Assembly (NCBI GenBank): GCA_040437565.1 | Contig: JBDOQK010000035.1 | Coordinates: 1 to 64,000, forward strand | DNA from: Albugo candida | Taxonomy: Eukaryota > Oomycota > Peronosporomycetes > Albuginales | DNA: 64,000 nt | Reading direction: 5' to 3' | Shown here: positions 11,866 to 23,273 of the stretch, piece after piece | Layout: each line of letters opens with the position of its first letter | How positions within the stretch are numbered: the first letter of the stretch is position 1 | Program-made: the position numbers and the translations under genes | The notes under the pieces: model-generated | What the model was told of the DNA's origin: nothing | What the model saw: only the letters and a program-made list of their open reading frames with translations | Databases searched by the model: none

Positions 11866-14563
11866 TCAAGGATTTTCTCTATCACGTGTCATAGGCATGC
11901 GGATATCTGATCTAGTTAGCTGACGGATGCCAGCAGGACGCTCAACCTCTTTTCGGTCACCATTATAGCTTAGACTTGAGCAACGTTTTCCAATACATAT
12001 CCGAAGAATATTAAACGGTGTTGGACGCATCCAAACATAGCCAACAGAAGTAGATTCGGTGTTGTAAGCAAAAAATACTTCTGTGTGCTCAAGTAGACAT
12101 TTTGCACAATCTTCAAATGTCGAGCTCACATACTGAAACTGGACCAAAGCAATTCTATTAGAATACACGGGAGATGAGTTTGGCACACTTCCTGGTTTGG
12201 AATGCGACACGAGATAATGCTTCTGAGAAGGCCAGATCCCCACTGGAACCTTTTTCTGTGTAAACTTCATTGAAGCATCTCGTCCGATCGATTTAGATGA
12301 ATCCGATGATAAGAAAGCTTCATGTTCAGAGCAGAAATGATAAGGGACCTTTTGTGGGCGGACGCATTTGTCATGTGATAACATGTCAGAAGATTCTGCA
12401 ATGACCATTCCGGTAATTTTGAACCAAGCCTCGAAGTGCCAACAAGCGACGACGTTTTAGTGAGGACGTAAGGGTCTCTTTTTGTTGAAAACGCATTTTT
12501 CATGCAATGAAGACAAAGAAATCGACGATCGAGCGCGTAATAAAGAACAATACAATTATTCACCCTTTCATCAAGCATCTCATAGTCAGGCGGCTTCGGA
12601 TATGTCTCTTTGTTCCCGACAGACTCAATACGATACTGCTGACACTTTTCTGGCTCAAGCAGCATGATACTACGGCACTTGTCACATTGCAATCTTCTTT
12701 TGATATCAGACGTTAAAATCATTGCATTCCGCAAGGAAAAAATATTTACCAGCCGGGCGCCTCGCACATTTTTGAGGACAAATCCAATACATTCCCATTT
12801 TTCGCTTGAACGTATAGTAATGTTTATACAAAGTGTCTTTTTGATACGCAATATTTCCAGTGTATTCGAGAAAGAGAATGGAGCGTGGGGAGGTCCAGAA
12901 CCTCTGCTAGCTCTTTGCATTCTTTCGAATGCAGTCACATTAAGTACCTGTCTTATCCTGTTAATATCCATTGTATTCTCTATACGGATCTGATGCTCTT
13001 CATTTAGCCCATACGTCTTTTGTTGCAGCAATGCGCCATGCCTTGGAAATATTGATTCCATGATTTGACAGTCACTCGGATTCCAACTGATAACGTCCAA
13101 ACATAAGCTTTTTCGGCAGTTACTTACTATATCGGATGATCGTAATTGCTGGAAAATACGAGCAACTCGGCTGAGAATTTCCTTGAAAGAAGGGATAATA
13201 TATAGCTTCGAATAGCGAACCATTTGCTGTGCATAGATAAGCATTCTCGGCATACAGCCTGACTTATTGGACCAAAGATGATCATGCATCGAGTCGATGA
13301 GTAACCTATCAGATTCGGCATGTGTTTGTACAAATCTTCTTCTTCTACTGGTTCCAAAACATTCTCACCTTTTTTCGTCCAAGGTTTCTATAGTTAAATC
13401 TAGTCCGAAAAAGACTGGAATGCTACCTTCATTTTTGAGCATCAATTTGAAGAAATTGTGTTTCCAGTCTGTGCTCAACCCAAACGGTATCAATCCAACT
13501 GACATTAGGTCTACCAACGAGAAAAGAGACGTCTCAGTGCTTTCATAACTCCTTGGATGAGTACTAAGCTGAGTAATTGCCATTTTGGGCTCAATAATAT
13601 CGTCATACACAGGCTGACCGACATGTAGATTGCAACGGAATTTACCGTGGCAATAGGGCAAAAACAAACTTAAGATGTCTGAATGGCCCTCGACCCAATA
13701 AAGTCGCAAGTTTTCTTCGGCTCGTAGTAAATATAATTTTGCACATCCCAACGACTTTACTAGGCATTCGAGACATAGTGCATGATCTGCATCCGTAGAT
13801 ATTGAGAGAGGTAATAGCCCGGATTTTGCTGGTAGGTAGGTAGATAGTGCGATTCTATACATGGGCATCAACTCAGCTAGTAGTAATGTGCACAAACTAG
13901 AAATCTGCATATTTAAATTCTGAATATGTATTTGTGGGGAATATACCACGAGTGAAGTACCGGTACAAGAACTATACTTTTTATTGACCAATATTAGGCT
14001 TTTACCACGGAAACGTACCGTAAGATATAATCAGCCCAATACGCCCGCAATTGATATTGCAGAGAATGAGATTGTTCGAATTTTGATCGGTATACGTTAT
14101 TACTAGATGACGGGTTGTCCCACAAAGAATGCAATATATATCATATACATTTTGTACTCATATTAAATGAAGCGTTGCCCAACAGATAATGTAGTACATG
14201 ATGTGTACATTTCGAACATAGGCTATCGACTGTTGCAAAATGTGCATATCTGCTTGCAGCATGAATCTGACTGAACTTTCCGTCAAACTCTGCATCCCTT
14301 TAATCAGAAACTTCTACACAATGTAAATAAGCAGACGGTCTGTTCGCCAAAAAAACTTGTGCTCTGAAGTAACACTCAAAAATAGCGTTGATTTGTCGTC
14401 GTCCGAAGAGACCTTCCGGGGATCTTGATTCCACAAAACGTATGCAGATGCACGCAATAGCATAGTCTACTGACTCTGCTACTCCGACGTCAACAATGAC
14501 TCGTCTTTGCTCGAACACATTATCATGAAACATTTTTTCAATCTTCTGAACGTGTATTTGCAT
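11866..14563 (-). CDS. Diverged multi-segment host-like gene, unknown function
   Basis: Three long minus-strand segments appear to belong to one protein: 14300-14563, 13991-12267 and 12450-11866. The middle segment is one frame broken only by a single TGA at 13365-13367. The last segment is in another frame that overlaps it, so an intron or a frameshift lies near 12430. The protein contains CDKC and CLHC pairs about 67 residues apart, a possible zinc ribbon, followed by an aromatic beta-rich stretch (WHFEAWFKITG). That order recalls zinc-ribbon OB folds of the RPA70/CTC1 type, but the resemblance is weak and I do not claim it. It is surrounded by transposons and may be a decaying gene. Additional coding-like sequence may continue to about 14800. 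Confidence 0.4.
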
Positions 14564-14819
14564 TCATCCTACTCACGACGCTACAGATCTTAACCTTGTG
14601 TCGTAATTTGACAGAAACCGATCCAGTACTAGCTGTCGATGAAGTCAAGCCACATATGAGCCTTTTACTCGATGAAATCTGCTCGTGCGTTCACCTTTAC
14701 TTCCAAGAAATTTTTCTACTGCTCCAAGAAGTTGATCTTGGGCTAGACCTTCTACCTTCTATGTTTCTTTTATTGTATGGTTTTTGTATTAGTGTATTTT
14801 GGTTCTAGGAGTACTTAGA

Positions 14820-15660
14820 TCACGGAACTCTGGACAACATTCCAAAATACAGGCTCACTGTATATGGCGGTATTCCATTCATACGTATTGCTCTTTCCCA
14901 TACAATCAAAATATGAATGGATTGATCTGTATTGAATAACATGGATGATGCAAGACAATAAGACGCGATCTCAAGACAAACATAAAATACTCCCAATTGC
15001 ATCGCGAGTTGCCAGAATTCTCTTTTTTGAATTTTTTGAAAACTTATGAATTATTAAATCCATTTACTGCAAGGAAGATAATGCTCTGTGAAAGGATAAA
15101 CCACCCATAATAATTCCGGAGTTAGCACTGTGAAAGAACATGTTCTCATGAATCCCACTGAAGCTTAATCATGGGTCTACAAGAGATTCCAAGCGATCAG
15201 AAGCAGCTTATTGATTTCCGTCATCGTGTATGACAATACTAACCATTCCACAATAAATTCGGCAGTATAGTACAGTGCGGGATATCTATAACAATGACCT
15301 ATTTAAGGGGTCGTTTGGGCTACTTCACAGCCAGTAGGATTTTTCTTGATCAAAATCTGGCTCTATCACAGGGAACTAGAGATAAAAATCTTGAAGATTA
15401 CATACTCAGATATATGATCGATCTATGTTTAGCGAGGATATGGATTTTCTAAATCCGAGAAATTTCAAAGGATTTGGCTTGAACAGCAAAATTTTGGCCG
15501 GCCCAAAAAGAGCTCCAATAATAGGAAAGAGAATCAGAGGACATCCACTCTTCCATCGTAGCCAACAAATGGCACAACGTCTAGCCAATCAACAACGTCT
15601 ATTATCACTTATCACCTTTTTGAAAATTCGACCCCCGTTGCTATTTGTTTACAGATACAA
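14820..15660. other. Intergenic stretch with one small unassigned ORF
   Basis: A plus-strand frame at 15425-15691 (88 codons) is rich in Lys, Arg and Leu and has no family I recognise. Nothing else is supported here. It may be a remnant exon or chance. Confidence 0.3.
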
Positions 15661-17190
15661 TCAAAGATCATATGTAAAGTTCATTCAATAGCTGCAACAA
15701 TCACGTTAATGTCCATCATGATAGAATTGGGAACTCGACGGTAGGATCGTTAGATCTTCACGCCGTATTCAGCAGCCTTCCCTGTCGAATCCTTCCGATA
15801 TACATCCATGTATCGAAAAGAATTCTGTGCATGACTTCGAGGGGTTATGAGGATTACGGATTCCAGAGCCTTAGGAATTGTGCTAACCATGCCTTTCCAG
15901 CTGTAGTAATAGTTTTTGCAAGCATAAACCTTAGCAGCACCCGAGAAGTTCTCAATGAAATTTAACTCACAGTGAATCTTCGGATAAAATTGATATCATG
16001 TGTCCAGCAGCAACGACTAGTTCTTCCAGCATGCCGTTCTGCTCCATGAATTCGTGTTCGTGCTCAATCTTATTTCTTTTAGAGCACATTGTTGATGCAA
16101 GGCACTTGTCATTGCAACGGAAGCACATTCCATCTTTCCACAGGCCCGTCTCAGTTAAAACCACTTTCAATCCCTTCGTCAAATCTGGAAGAGATAGAAG
16201 GATTAGAAAACATGATTGAAATGGATAGTATTTCAGTCAATAGCTCTTTCACCTCAAAGAGTAACATCGGGATGAGGTTTCAGGGCTGGACTGTGTCATC
16301 TTCCATTCTCCCATTGTGCATCTTTGGTTGTTTTCCACCTGATCCTAGATTCACTCTTTTCCCGACAAGGTCATCAGTAGCAAATGCAGCATAACTTGTA
16401 GCATTGTCAAACGCAAGGAGGGATTAAAATGTGGGGCACTGTGCCTCAAAGATTTGAATTGTACGATCCCTCGCTTGTTTGAGAAGATCGTCATCATTCC
16501 ACTACCCATCATGATTTGCCAGGGTGCATAATAATACACGCTTCTTTTGTAATGCTGGGATGCTCGATCTGCTTGAAATCACTCAGTGATAGGCGACCCC
16601 CAATATCAGAAAAGAAGTCGCTGACATGGATTGATCTTTCAGCTCCTTTTTTCAAAGTGGTTGCTTCCCATCCTGCAGCCATAAATTCTTCTGACAATCG
16701 GGTGATGCAAAAGTGCTTCATCTTGTTACAAGAATGGTCGGTTCTTCCACGGTCCGGATTCAATCTCCTTCCCTTAGAGTATTGGCATCTGCACTCCAAG
16801 ATCCGCCGAACACTTCAGGAAGATAGTACGGTATTCAACGAAGTCGGGGCGTTCATGACCATCCACGAACATTCCTTTGCGAGCTTCGGAACACTGTAGT
16901 CCCAGTCTCTGCATCCATCGGACTGCAGTCTTACCAGAATTCACTTTGGTGCTCCTTTCACTGGGAGAATGTAATGATTGACATGCTCGGTGAATTCTTC
17001 GGGGTCAAGTTTGCACTTGTTTTGATGGAGATACAACCGAACTCTAACAAAACATCGTCATCCATCAAAAGGCTGCGTGACTTGATATGCTGTCCTTGCT
17101 TGCTGTTTGGAAGATCACCAGTGGCGAGGTACATGGTTCCCCAAGTGCGAAGGAATAAACAGAACCATGATCCTTTCCCGACTGACTGAG
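15660..17190 (-). mobile_element. DDE DNA-transposon transposase relic
   Basis: Minus-strand fragments read in order as a DDE transposase of the large fungal/protist type. From the N side these are a GKGSWF-like start region (near 17180), an HERPDV-like position in degraded form, a stretch ending in EACIIMHPGKS (16509-16799), the FDNATSY block (about 16390), the GLWKDGM block followed by a CxxC-type cluster (15967-16182), and a C-terminal RYMDVYRK motif near 15800. The blocks lie in more than one frame with several stops, so the gene is inactive. The superfamily resembles IS630/Tc1-like folds, but I cannot place it exactly. No terminal inverted repeats were recognised. Confidence 0.6.
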
Positions 17191-17950
17191 TAATGACTTC
17201 TGAGACTTGAAGACTTTAAACAAAACAAGCATCATTAAAATAATGACATGTTAATACAAGAAATATACTCACTCGAAAAAAAAAAGTAAGAGCCTGCCTC
17301 AACTTACAGGATAGCCCTTGTAAGGAGACGAAAGTAAGATGCGATAGCAGCCAGTCGTGCACATTGAGCTTTGTTTGTTGGATGTTGGCATGCTGGTCAA
17401 GTTTCATTATAGCAGCGGCAAGTTTTTCATCGGTTTTGTCACAATTTTGCTCTCATCATCAGCCTCGTTATCAGTTTGCCTGCTTTCGTTCTCATTGTCT
17501 GGTCCTTCTTGTGCATCTTGAGTCATAATTGAAAGTATGTTTCGAGTTGGCGAGAACCAAGTGCAGCATTTGCGTTTTCTGCACATTTGCGTCGCCGAGT
17601 ACGTCTCGAATTCTCAATGTATCGACCGGTATGGTTCGAAATAGTGTATTTTCAGTGCTGCGAAGTCTGCTTCATTATCACTGACACCCTCAACCTCCGA
17701 ATGTTCGTCCACCTCCATATAAGCGGTCCAAAAATTTGTCTCACTGGAATCGGGAGGTTGGACAAGCTCTCTATTAGAATTGCTAGGGTCGCATATTGTT
17801 CTGATAGCCTCAATTCGAACTTATTTTGATGCATTGGCCAGTTTGAGCTGCCGTGAACGTTTTGTGGGTGGTGCCCTTGTGGTGGTAGTGACGGGGTGCA
17901 ATCAGAAATGGAAGGTGAACGCGGAAAAAAAATAACCAAGAAATATATCA
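17190..17950. other. Intergenic stretch, no supported gene
   Basis: Only short frames are present. The minus-strand frame at 17216-17407 could be upstream remnant of the DDE transposon, but no motif supports it. Confidence 0.4.
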
Positions 17951-18160
17951 GGGAATTGTTATATTCACTCCTCTTTTGGTTAAATTCACTCCCTTCTTAA
18001 GTCAGGTGGCACACATAATTATACTATGTGTACTTTATATTTATATTTAGGGAATTGTTATGGGTTGGACTATTGCCACAGACAAAACACTTCTGATTGG
18101 CTACTTTTTGTAACATTCATATGATTGATCGATAAGATCGCTATATCCCTCTTTCAACAT
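17951..18160 (+). repeat. Left terminal inverted repeat of the 1.3-kb element
   Basis: Pairs with 19035-19275. The terminus GGGAATTGTTAT occurs at 17951 and again near 18050 inside the same arm. Confidence 0.7.
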
Positions 18161-19034
18161 AAGATGTATTATACAATGCAATATTTCTAGATCGGAGATC
18201 TGATCCACAAACAAAAGTCGATAACTTTTCATAAAATACGATCCTGGAACTGAAGTGAAAAAAAAACATGGTCCGGGTAATAATGTGTGCACCTTTGGTT
18301 CGGGTCTTCTTCAAAAAAGCGCCATTAAAACTTTTTCGGAAGTTGTGCCTTTGTTGCTGCATGCCTTCTTATTGCGTATTTTTTATTTAACTCTGCGACA
18401 GCACGTTTCAGAATCTTTCTTTAAAGCTCACCTGTCGCCGCTCACATGATAGGCATGGGCTGTTTACACACCGTTCTTCGACAGATAAGGTCAAGCAGTA
18501 TATCAGAAATCGCGAGAAATTTGATAGGAATTGCCACATGCGCATCGAGAAAGGTTCATCCAATTTTCGCATAAAGTCGATAAACTATCGCAATATTGTG
18601 TAGTTTCTCCAATCGACCTAGAAGCACGACGACGAAAAAATAAATTGGTGCGAGGGGACACAATGAAGATATTCGTGGTAGTGCATCTTTGAATGGCATG
18701 AAAATGAAGTTCACGAACGCAGATTGCCCAATATCTTCTCTACACAGACTTTTACGAATGCGAACTTTGAAAACTGAAGCTGCGAAAGCTTACTTATATC
18801 AATCAGCGACCAGTCTTCTGATGGCGCTTCGTCGCGAAGCATGTTGGGCGTGATGTCTAGGCTATTTTGACTAACAAATATAAATATTGAATATTTATAT
18901 TACGAATATTTGAATATCTTGTGGGGATAAGAGAAGAAATGATATTTTCGTGAGCATGTTCAGCGCCGGTAATATTCTATTTATTCTGACTTTATGAATG
19001 GAGAAGTTTTATAATATATCCACCGTTGAAACAG

Positions 19035-19275
19035 TATATAGCTATCTTATCGATCAATCATATCAATGTTACATAAGTTACTTAATCCGAGGTTTTTTTC
19101 TGTGGCATTAGCCAAAACGTCTGTGGCAACAGTCAAAATGTCTGTGGCAATAGTCAAACCCATAACAAATTCCTAGATAAAAATGAAAAGTATACATAGT
19201 ATAATAATTATGTGTGCCGCCTGATTAAAAAAACGGAGTGAATTTAATCAAAAATGGAGTGATATAACAATTCCC
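19035..19275 (-). repeat. Right terminal inverted repeat of the 1.3-kb element
   Basis: Reverse complement of the left arm. It carries two extra copies of a CTGTGGCA(A/T)(C/T)AG-like word (19100-19170), so it is longer than the left arm. Confidence 0.7.
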
Positions 19276-19538
19276 ATTTATTATAATTTATTTCAAGGGC
19301 CGCTACCAGCCCTCACCCCTCTCAAATACAGCACCCTAAGTTCTGATTACGAGTTATAATTGGCTGGAAAAAGTACCCTTATTTGAATATGTGACAGACC
19401 GTTCGAAACGCGTAAGCTGGCAAGTTCGTTATATCATAACTCTTCCGTTTTGCAAACCATGAGTCAAAAGAGACATCGTTGATACTGCTCACGCGTCTTT
19501 AGAAGAGGCTAGATTAGCAGTATCCCGTCAATCTCAAG

Positions 19539-21440
19539 ATGAACGGCTTCGTATTTACTTGCAAAAGAACAAGAAGATTTGGACACCGTTTAGACGGTGA
19601 AATCAAAGCTATATGTCTTAAATGCTCTTGTCCGGAGAATGCAACTTCCATGTATCAGCAGTGTAAACGCGTATGTGGAAGCCGTGGAGCAGGATGTCAG
19701 TCCGCTCTGATATTTCTCCGAATGCTAGGACGCGGAGACTTGCTTCACTATGCTGCTGAGGCCAATCAACTTGAGCATAATCACGAGTCTTTTGTAGATG
19801 CTGACATACATCCACAAGGCCGTGCCCTCAAAATCGATGAGTGAAAAAAATCAAGGTATTTTCGGTCGGGTCTGGCGCCTGCGCGGTTTCAATCTCACGG
19901 TAACACCTGTGATGTATACAATATTTTTGACTCGGAACGTAGGCATTTGTTACGTGGTAGAACATCGCTGGCTGCCTTTCTTGATTTTCTTAAATCTGCA
20001 AGTCTCTCTGCCTTTTCAGACATAGTCTGACGCTGAACGGCGATAGCCTCACCTCTTCGTTGTTTCTCCATCGGCTGAAGAACTTTGTTTCAAATATAGT
20101 ACTGGGAAGATCTGGTTGCTGGAGTCTACTTACAAAACTAACCGCTTTGAACTTCCTCTTTTGCAAGTTGTAGTAGTCAGCGTGACAAGTCAAAGTTTCA
20201 CTTGTGCTTACATATTCATAGCTGGATAGAGATCCGAGGACTACCTTTGGGCAATAAGTCTTTTGCAACAGACCTCCCTGAACTTCTTGGTGTCTCCTGT
20301 CACTTTTGTCACCGACAGGGAATTAGCTCTCATGAATGCGCTTGACGATGTATTTTTCTATAACTAGCAGTCTCCTCTGTCGCTAGCACATCAGTAAAGA
20401 TATCTTGGCCAGGCAGAGTAGGACGTTTGAATCTATGGAGGCATTCAAGGAGTTCCCGGGCCAATGGAATGCGTTGGTAATGTCATCAACAGCTCAGATT
20501 TACCAACGTCGGCTTACTGAGATGTCGGAGGTCTTCTCGCGTCAAATCATTACATACATTGAGGAGACTTGTCTATGCACTAAGAAAAATTTGTTTCTTC
20601 TATTTTGCGCGGCAAACTGCATTTTGGCCATACAACGACTTCACGAGTGTCTGGTGCGCATTCTGTGTTGAAGTAGTGGATTTGTGTATCAACAGGCAAC
20701 CTTTTGACGGTAGACTCGACTTGCCGACATGCGATGGCCAACTTGCAGCCATCAGACTGCAAACCGCGCGAGAGCGTGCAGTCGCCGATATTCGGTTTGG
20801 AGAAGTTTTTGCCGGGACAATTAGGAAGGTTTCGGTGGAAGCGCTAAATTCAGCGTTCAAATAATATAGAGATAGGGATGATGAAGGAGACTGTCAAGGC
20901 ATGTTTGTCTTGAATCTCGGTCATCCATGCAAGCACGCCTTCCGATAAAGAGCAGCCGTAACACCGTCCCGCGGCCTCTCTCGCGATGATTTTAACACAC
21001 ATTGGTGGCTCGTTTAACCTTCTCGGGAGATTACCCTTGTACTAACAATATCAATAGACGAATTACTAAAACGGGTTTTCGAATAATACGACGAGGGCTC
21101 TACATTTCACAAAAGGGTGATCCTCGAACACCTAGTTACCGTCCCGGATGAACCGTCATAAATCCTTCGAATCCACGCGGTCGCGGACGTCCTCCAGGAT
21201 CGACGCAGCGCAATTTATCGCAGTTTGAGGTGGTGTAGGCGTCTCTTCGACTGCAAAGACGAGTTGGCAACTGTGGACGAACAGGACACAAGAGAAGAAG
21301 GTGCAATGAACCTCGTAATAACGTCGATGTGGCTCGCACAGCCAGTGCTGAGATCCATCTTGCTGCTTTGGATACTGCCGATGATCAAGTACGCTTTGGT
21401 TCGCGTCCTAATATGGAGTTTATTGCTCGTTTAAGCCAAT
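19539..21440 (+). mobile_element. Mutator-like (FAR1/MULE type) transposase relic
   Basis: Plus-strand fragments match a MULE transposase. The N-terminal DNA-binding type region (19539-19844) has a run of cysteines and a HNHE motif typical of FAR1/MULE zinc domains. A middle segment near 20340-20500 has the (R)HISKDILAR block found next to the catalytic centre, and the following frame at 20405-20671 continues it. A C-terminal Arg/Pro-rich tail lies near 21150-21340. The parts are in different frames, so the gene is inactive. Terminal repeats for this copy were not identified with confidence. Confidence 0.65.
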
Positions 21441-21481
21441 CTTAATATTGTGAAATCGCTTCTTAGAACATATATTTAAAT

Positions 21482-21530
21482 AGGGAAATCCTATACTCAC
21501 CCTCGCTTTTCCTAAACTCACCCCATCCAT
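21482..21530 (+). repeat. Isolated transposon terminus related to the 1.3-kb element
   Basis: The sequence from GGGAAATCCTATACTCACCC onward shares spacing and words (GGGAA, TAT, ACTCA, TTAAACTCA-like) with the outer end at 17951. It reads as a left end, but no matching right end was found downstream. Confidence 0.35.
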
Positions 21531-22875
21531 TTTTTTAGCCAGTCACATTTCTATCCATCATATTCGATATTTTTAGCCAACCGAATGTACTGCACACATT
21601 GACGGTAAGTTGAAGATCTCTACTGGTGGAAGCTCACCATCTCGTGAAGAGTCGTAGGCAGTAAAAGGTCGTACAGAGACATAAGATAGTTGCTAAGGAG
21701 CTCCCAATATACCTTTTAAGCAATAAGCCTCCGCGTGCAAACTTTTGTGCTGTGCCCAATAAGCAATGTTAGAAGTAAAGCATGCAACATTGGAAAACTA
21801 CATCGGTGAAAATTCAGGGGATATGCTGTCTGTTTACAATAGGTTCAGGCTTTCTTGTGGAAATCAATTCAAGAAAAATCAGAAAACCAATTCAACTCAA
21901 TCCATCTGCGTGGACACAATAACATTTGGAAATCGAATGTGGCATGGAGTTCACCTGGAGTCATCAAAACATACATTGAATATAGCCCGAAACCAGTATC
22001 AATTGACCCACAACAACAATACCGAGTTACCAAGGACCACTTGCACCGGTGTACATCAGCAGATCCTGGGCATGCAATTTGCAGATAAATCTAAGAAGCT
22101 TATTGAACACAACACACCACTTGCAAAGGAAATACTTTGACTTATAATGGTGGCTCAAGCAGGAAACCTCCATCAACCTAAATTAATCAATAAAGACGGT
22201 AAAACACTTGACTGATAAATTTGGCGCTACCTCATCGGCAATATTACATTTACAATTCAATTCGCCAACATTTTAAACAGAAACAAAAATAAGAATTGAT
22301 GTTTAAACAACGCTCCGGCCGAGATAGATTCTGAGGAGAGGATATTGGTTCTTTGTCTCAGTATTCAGCAGCGCGCACGAAGTAACGCTATCACTTGGGT
22401 CAATTATATCAATCAATTTGTGACTCGTGCTGCAGACGGATGCAGTGAACAATTAAAATCCTCCGTTTCCATGCTGTACCATATGAACCGCTTTTTCATC
22501 GAAGCGGCATAGAAAACGAAAATTGCTTTTATTTGCCTTCCAACAATGGGTTGATTGCACCCACCAAGGTATTTACACTCGAGCTGTACATCTTGTAGGT
22601 ATCGGACACAAGGGAAAATCAATACCACACTTCAACGGACATATGAAATGGATCTGCGGGTACCAAATCCTGGAGAAGCCTTTTTTGAGTTATTTTGTCA
22701 GTCGAATTCTGCGATAAAGAAAAAAAAATAGACGATCAAAAAAACCCAATTGAACGCGGAGTTTCATTTTCTGTTCACAGCTAAATCTCGACATTTTTTC
22801 CATGCTGAGGTACAATCAAAGTCGTTGATTTGGTTTAATGCACTTTATATCCCTAAACTCATCGCATTCTCCGAT

Positions 22876-22891
22876 AACAGCGCCTCGTTCA
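22876..22891 (+). repeat. SINE target-site duplication, left copy
   Basis: Identical 16-mer to 23132-23147, bounding the SINE. Confidence 0.85.
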
Positions 22892-23131
22892 AGGGGTCGG
22901 CCCCAGCTCAGTCGGTTGATCACACGGACCCCCTGCCGTAGGTCGTTAGTTCGATCCCCGGCAGTGTGGGCAGTGGTTCAAGCCCACCCAAGCAACAAGG
23001 TTGGAAAATATCTGCCTCCCTGGGTTTGAAGTCGGACATAAGTGATATTCACACGGTGGGGCTCATGATAGGATAAGGAAGGTAGCTAAAGAACCAGAGA
23101 AACAGTGTAATGAAATCCTTGACAAAACAAA
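22892..23131 (+). mobile_element. tRNA-derived SINE with 16-bp target duplication
   Basis: The first ~75 bp form a tRNA-like head with an A box (around CCAGCTCAGTCGG, 22902) and a B box (AGTTCGATCCC, near 22950), as RNA polymerase III promoters require. A tRNA-unrelated body follows, ending in an A-rich tail (GACAAAACAAA). The word AACAGCGCCTCGTTCA flanks it exactly on both sides (22876-22891 and 23132-23147), a clean target-site duplication of 16 bp. Length is about 240 bp. It sits inside the Ty1/copia relic. The identical 16-bp flanks suggest a fairly recent insertion. Confidence 0.88.
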
Positions 23132-23147
23132 AACAGCGCCTCGTTCA
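23132..23147 (+). repeat. SINE target-site duplication, right copy
   Basis: Identical 16-mer to 22876-22891, immediately after the A-rich tail. Confidence 0.85.
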
Positions 23148-23176
23148 CTTGAATACAGATATTACGACATCAACAT

Positions 23177-23273
23177 GACTTATATTCTTCCCAGCCAGAC
23201 TTCACAAAGGTGAAATTCTTTTTGCTTCGCTCTGGCTGGGCTTGAGTTGAGAATATGGGTCACATATTCAGCA
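23177..23273. repeat. Imperfect inverted repeat (hairpin)
   Basis: Arms containing CCCAGCCAGA and TCTGGCTGGG form a perfect 10-bp stem around a loop of about 34 bases. Outside it TGACTTATATTCT pairs imperfectly with AGAATATGGGTCA. It lies just beyond the SINE in the Ty1/copia relic. Confidence 0.45.

Larger units (their letters stand above)
17951..19275. mobile_element. 1.3-kb element with long terminal inverted repeats
   Basis: The left end (17951 to about 18160) and the right end (about 19035-19275, reverse complement) match over some 210-240 bp with small indels. Both begin with GGGAATTGTTAT, and the same word recurs about 100 bp inside each arm, followed by a conserved block with ATTGCCACAGAC and a GATTGATCGATAAGAT block. 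The roughly 870-bp interior holds only degraded minus-strand coding-like sequence. Long inverted repeats and GCCACAGAC-type ends suggest a Mutator-like derivative. No clear target duplication was found. Confidence 0.65.

Noticed and set aside
12482-12993. Plus-strand frames of 61-109 codons
   Set aside because: They are antisense shadows of the longer minus-strand gene.
13341-13364. A 24-base intron that would remove the TGA at 13365
   Set aside because: Far shorter than the 45-67 bp introns seen in the other genes; a nonsense change or sequencing error is at least as likely.
22892-22966. A functional tRNA gene
   Set aside because: The A and B boxes are present, but the acceptor ends do not pair well and the unit continues into a longer body with target duplications, so it is the head of a SINE.
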